DNA of 64,000 bases from Apoda limacodes (Eukaryota; Arthropoda; Insecta; Lepidoptera; Limacodidae). The stretch covers positions 310,001-374,000 of the forward strand of contig OX291544.1 in assembly GCA_946406115.1 (NCBI GenBank), read 5' to 3'. Below are positions 50,401 to 57,320 of this stretch, piece after piece. Under the pieces are notes generated by a model that was not told where the DNA came from, ran no database searches, and was given only the letters and a program-made list of their open reading frames with translations. Every line of letters starts with the position of its first letter. Position 1 is the first letter of the stretch. A program made the position numbers and the translations under genes.

Positions 50401-53400
50401 CACACGGTCCGCCTGATGGAAAGCGGTCACCGTGGCCTATGGACGCTTGCAACACCAGAAGTATCACTCGCGCGTTGCTGACCCTTCAAAAATCCAATAA
50501 CTTCTTTCTTAAAGAACCCCATACTGTAGTCCTTAGAGAAAACCTTGGCAGGGAGCTCATTCCACAGCCCAAGCGTTCGCGGAAGCATACATACATTATC
50601 CTTCCAATAATATTATAAATAAAAAAGTTTGGATGTTTGTTACTCAATCACGATTCAACCACTGGACGGATCGGGATGAAGCTTGGCACACATATAGGTT
50701 AGATCCTGGAATTGGACTTGTTATACCGAAAAATTCAAAAAATCCCGCAGGAATAACTAAAACCGAGCTTGTGTGTGTGTATATGGGACAGAATGTAAAT
50801 TGCTTAAACAGCCCTATTTTGCAGCACGAAAGTTGTCCGAATATCAGCTGCGTGACTCCACGCATGAAAATAGCTGAAATATTATTAATCTTTTTATTTG
50901 AAGTAATCTTTTTAACCACGAATGAACCACTGAACCTTTGTGTCCAGGGTAATATCTAAGAATAATGTATTATCTTTATATATAAAAATTACGTGTCACG
51001 TTGTTTGTCCGCGATGGACTCCTTAACCAATTTTGATCAAACTTCGTAACTATCTGTTATTTGATCCAACTTAAAAGATAGGATAGTTTTTATCTCGATC
51101 TGTTAAGTGTGAGCCGGACTCGGGCACTTAAGGTAAAAACCAGCGTTCGCCGGGTTACAGAGGGGCGGCAGCGGAACAATGTTCGCCGGGACCGCTATTT
51201 TATATACAAGAAGCAATTACATAATCCTAATGAAATAAATCGTCATTTTTGCACAGTGCCTGGAAATAGTACGACATCTTTATCTGTTATGACCTACTTC
51301 GAATTTAACAGGTATACTGACTCGTAATTTACATTGAAGCCTATCGACAAAAGCATAGTAGCAAAAATAATAAAGTCGTTAAAATCAAATGCTTTAGGTA
51401 GTGATAGCATCTCTTTAGATATGTTGATACTTACTCTTCCATACACACTAGAAGTCATTACATCAATTGTCAATATGTCTAGACTTACATCCACCTTTCC
51501 CGATGCCTGGAAGGTAGCTCTAGTGACACCTTTGCCCAAAGGCAAAGAAGTCTCACATTTTAAGGATCTACGACCTATCAGTATTCCTTGTTGCCTTTCA
51601 AAGATTTAAGAAAGAGCTGTGCGCATGCAAAACACCCCTTAGAAAACAAAAATATGCTTCCTGTTTTTTAGTCAGGTTTTAGAAAGTCTCGCAGCACTGC
51701 TACGGCTCTAATCGATGTGGTGGATAACATCTTGGCTTCACAGGATATAGGAAGCGGAACAATTATGGTACTTCTCGACTTTTCTCGTGCTTTCGACTGC
51801 ATAAGTTCCTCTTTTGCTGTCCAAACTAAGTTATTACGGATTTGAACACAATACAGTGAAATGGTTTTCAAGTTATTTAATTAACCGTACTCAAATTGTT
51901 GGCATAAATCAAACTGATGGCACCCGGCAGTTTTCGACCCCAAACCATGTCACCAGGGGAGTACCTCAAGGTTCTATTTTGGGGCCTGTCCTTTTCATTT
52001 TATATACAGCCGATATTTGTAGAAAAATCTTGCACTGTAAAATTTCAAATAGTTTATTTCTCAAAAATAGGATACAATATCACTTTTTTCACAATTCACG
52101 TCAGTATAATATGCAAGGGATTTATAAACTACTACCGTTTCGGAATCAAGATGGCGTTCTGGGGAGAAGAAACGGCGAAAAAAACTCTCCAGCTGTCGCT
52201 CTTCTCAATTTTAATTATACATATAACGATTGGTAAATTTCCAAATATAAGTAGTATGATAACAACATTTTCATTATTCCCATGCGTTTTTATCTATGAG
52301 ATAGTCTTTAATTGAATAATAAGCTTTTTTGTCAAGTTTCTGTTTAACAAATTTTTTTAACTTTTTTAAATTCAGTTAACAAACTTCTGCAGGGATTTTG
52401 TTAGAAAAACGGACACATTGTCCTTTAAATGATTTATCAATTTTTCAAGCCTTGTGTGGATCAGAGCCAGTTTTTGTCTCTTTCTTGTATTTCGATTATG
52501 AACATCACTATTTTTTTCAAAAAAGATTAATATTCTTATGAACATACATTAAATTATAATTATCAAATATATATTGACCAGGTAAAGTTAGTATATTGAT
52601 CTCTTTAAATTTATCCCTTAAAGAGTGTCTGTTAGATAAATTGTATAGTGCTCTAATAGACCTCTTCAGCAGTACAAATATTGCCTGTATATCAGCTGCG
52701 CGTCCCCATAATAAGATACCATAGGACATCACGCTATGAAAGTAACTAAAATATACTACCCGGGCTGTGGCTTCGTCTGTACGTTGACGAATCTTTTTAA
52801 CCGCAAAAGCTGCAGAACTAAGTCTATTCGCCAATCCAGCTATGTGTGGGCTACATTGAAGTTTTGCATCTATAGTAATGCCTAAGAATACAGCGCTATC
52901 TACAACATCTAATTGCTCCCCATTTATAAGTACACTGGTTCTTCCTTGAACATTTGGCGTTAAGAATTTAATACATTTGGTTTTCTTACTGTTTAAAAGC
53001 AAATTATTCATATTAAACCAGTGGACAACTTTAGACAGACAGTTGTTTACATTATCTAGAACTGTGTCGCGTCTTTTAACTCTAAACAATAGTGATGTGT
53101 CATCTGCGAACAACATTATCTCGTGAGTAATCATTTGTACAGGTGTACAGTGTAGGTATCATTTGTACGCGGACGACATACAATTGTATTTGTCTTTTGA
53201 CCCATATGAAACCGACGCTGCGGTAGCTAAAATAAACGAAGATTTGCACAGGATAGCATTGTGGTCGGAGACAAACTCTTTGGTACTAAACCCGATCAAG
53301 TTTAAATACATAGTATTGGGATCAAAGCTTCAGATAGACCGTGTGCTCGGAAACAGTCCGGCTATACGTATTCTATTAAACCGAGTTCGTGGCTTTCTCA

Positions 53401-53943
53401 GTGAGGACCTACGCATAAGACTCTGTGACTCGTTAATCCTAAATAAGATAGTTTATGCCGATATTGTTTATGGCCCCAGGTTGCTGGCAAAAACTTCACG
53501 GGTAGTCCAACGAGTACAAAATGCGTGTGCTAGGTTCGCTTTTTACATCCCTCCACGTAGTCACGTGAGCCCATATTTAAATAACGCAGATATGCTCAAC
53601 ATGAATTCTCGTAGGCGACACTTTTGTTTGGCGTAATAAAATTCGGTAAACCAGAATACCTAAATATAAAATTTATTTGGCGTAGAGAAGATAACGTGCG
53701 GAGTATGAGAACCATTGACAGCTTATTAAAAATACCTCAACACCGCACGTCTGCTTTTGGAGGCAGTTTTAGATACTCGGCCACCAAGTGTTGGAACACT
53801 ATACCTCCACGTATTCGCAATCTAAATAATTTAGAAACTTTTAAGTCAAAATTAAAGAATTACAAAACAAAAGAGTTTCATTTGCAGTGGCCAAAATCAA
53901 CTGTCAAATATAATTCTTGCCAAGTTATAATAAGGTAATGATT

Positions 53944-53979
<36 letters not shown>

Positions 53980-56900
53980 ATAATAAATATGTATGTGTAA
54001 ATGTATTTATATGCATGTATGTATGGATATATGCAATTAGTTATCATTATAAGTAAGTATAATTATATATTAAACAATACACACGACTACCAGTCTCGCG
54101 GATACACCTCCACCATGGGCGTCGCTGAAAATCAGCCCTGTAACACTTGTGTTGCAGCATAAGCTGAGTCGATGTCCAATTTTGGCATCATAGCACTCAC
54201 AATACTCTGTATAGTCCTGCTTTTAAATTTATTATTTTTTGTTCGCATGTTTTTATTTTTTTGTATATCTGTGTTTTGTTTTGTATTCTGTGTTTTCTGG
54301 TGCCAAATAAATGTCTGTCTATGTCTATGTCTAAGAAGCAATTGCATCCCGTTCTTAAGTACGTAACCCGCGAGTAGCTGCCGGCGTCAAACAACAACCG
54401 TGGTTTAATAGGTCTTGCAGAGAAGCTTAAATTCTGAAGCAAACTGCATAGGAGGCTTGGACCACGGCTCGTAATAATAAGGATCCGAATATTTCTGAGG
54501 TAAAACGCAAATTAAAAGCTGCATCGAGGTTCAGTTACAAAGCAACTGCCAGAGCAAAATTCCAATTCATCTGCAAAATAGGTGGGCGACTACCGACCTT
54601 TCTGCGAGTCGTGCTTTCTGGTCGCTTGCCAAAGCTGCCGAAGGGAACTTTTGCCAGTCGTCGTTACCACCACTGCGACAGACCGATGGTGATTTGGCCC
54701 ATAGTGCTTAAGAGAAAGCCGATCTACTGGGCAGTCTTTTTGCCTCAAACTTGAATATGAACGAAGAAGGCGCTGAACCACCTACTATACCTTGGTGCGG
54801 TAAGACCACGGCGGAAATCTCTATAATACAGTGGGAGGTCCGGCGGGCGTTGCTTTCTCTAGAAAATAAGTTTATAAGTTTAGTGGGCCAGTCGGTATAC
54901 AAGCAGTGGTGCTTAAGCAGTGTGCTCCTGAGCTATGTCCTGTACTGACGCGGCTCTTCGCGCTTTCCTACCACACTAGGCAATATCCGTCTTCATGGAA
55001 GACTGCGAATGTACACCCGGTGCCCAAAAAGGGCGATAGATCAGATCCATCGAATTACAGGCTTATCGCTATTACCTCGCTCCTCTCCAAAGTGATGGAG
55101 CGTGTGATCAACACACAGCTTCTAAGATACCTAGAAGAACACGACCTGTTCAGTGACCGTCAATATGGCTTTCGCCACGGTCGCACGCTCTAGTGTATCT
55201 TACACAACGATGGGCAGTAGCCATTGAGAGTCAGGGGGAGGCATTGGCATGTAGCCTGGACATAGCGAAGGCGTTCGATCGGGTCTGGCACCGGGGTCTT
55301 CTATCGTAGCTGTCATCTTACGGAGTGCCGGAGGTTTTGTGCAAATGGGTGGCTAGCTTTTTGGTCGGCAGACGCATACGAACCGTAGTTGACGGTAGTT
55401 GCTCTGATAGCATGGAAATTAATGCTGGTGTCCCGCAAGGCTCTGTGCTGTCTCCTACGCTGTTTCTACTGCATATCAATGACATGTTGGACATGAACAT
55501 GGCTATGCAGAAGGCAATACTGGAGATGCTTATTACACGGGTCGTGCCAACATCCCTCGTTCCGTTGTGGAGGAAAACCGCGGAGAACTTGTGTCTCAAA
55601 TCGAGACCACACTGCCGAAGGTCTCTGATTGGGGACGGGTAAACTTGGTCCGATTAAACCCTACAAAGACACAAGTCGGCGCGTTCACCGCTAAAAAAAC
55701 CCCATTCACTGTAGTCCCACAATTCCGGAACACTCCACTCTCCATCTCCAAGAGCATTGGGATTCTTGGCGTTGACATCTCCAGCGATGTTCAGTTCCGA
55801 GATAATTTGTATGACAAGGTGAAGCTGGCGTCCAAAAAACTTGGTGTACTTAACAGAGCGAGGCAGTACTTCACGCCGGGGCAGAGGTTGCTGCTTCACA
55901 AGTCGCAAGTTCGGCCCCATATGGAGTACTGCTGCCATATTTGGGTGGGTGCACCCGAATACCAGCTTGGCCCTTTTGACTCGGTTCAACGACGGGCTGT
56001 GAGAATTGTCGACGATTCCTAACTCACTTGCCGTATCGAACCCTTAAGTCAGAGGAGAGACTTTGCCTCCCTGTGTGTGTTCTACCGCTTGTACAATGGG
56101 ATGTGTTCTGAGGAATTGTTCGAAATGATGCCCACGGCTACTTTCTACCATCGCACCGCTCGCCATTGACAGGGAATTCGTTCTCACACTCTAGAATGGA
56201 ATGGTCGCGTATAGTGCGGTTTCAGAGAAACTTTCTCCCGCGAACGTTTGGGTTGTGGAATGAGCTCCCTGCCAAGGTTTTCTCTAAGGACTACAGTATA
56301 GGGTTCTTCAAGAAAGAAGTTATTGGATTTTTGAAGGAAAGACAACGCGCGATTGATACCCCTGGTGTAACAAGCGTCCATCTGGCGGACTGTGTGCTTG
56401 TTTAGTGGCATACAAAAAAAAAAAGGATTACTGGGTGTTCTAGACTGACATTTGGTTTTAAAAATTTATTTGAACCAGTTGACAACTTTAGCCAGAGAGC
56501 TGTTAACATTAATCATGTTGAACCAGTGGACAACTTTAGATAGACAGCTGTTTACATTATTCATGCTGAACCAGTAGACAACTTCAGCCAGACAGCTGTT
56601 TACATTATTCATGTGGAACCAGTAGACAACTTTAGCCAGACAGCCGTTTACATTATTCATGCTGAACCAGTGGACAACTTTAGCCAGGCAGCTGTTTAAA
56701 TTATTCATGTTGAACCAGTGGACAACTTCAAGCCAGACAGATGTTTACATTATTCATGTTGAACCAGTGGACAACTTTAGCCAGACAGCTGTTTACGTTA
56801 TTCATGTTGAACCAGTGGACAACTTTAGCCAGACAGCTGTTTACATTAAAAGTGATGTGTCATCTGCAAACAACACTATCGCATGACCTGACATATATCA

Positions 56901-57256
56901 ACGAACCATAGGCAGATCAGTAATGTGTTAAAGTATATAAGAATTAGGATTTAATTTAAATTTGTTTGTATCGGAATTATATTTAAAAAAAAATATCCTT
57001 GTTTAAAGTGATCGGTCGAATAAATTAGCGCTTTATCGATTAGGAGCTAACATAGTATGTGTGTTTGTGCAGACGCCGAGGCCGTGCTGCGTGAAGAGGA
57101 GGCCATCTCACCCGACGGGCTCAGCGTCGCGCAGCTGAGGGAGCTGCGTGACCGCGCGCAGAACTACACCTTCCAGACAGAAGTCAACCGTATGATGAAA
57201 CTCATCATCAACTCGCTCTACCGGAACAAAGAGGTCGGCACACACACACACACACA

Positions 57257-57320
<64 letters not shown>

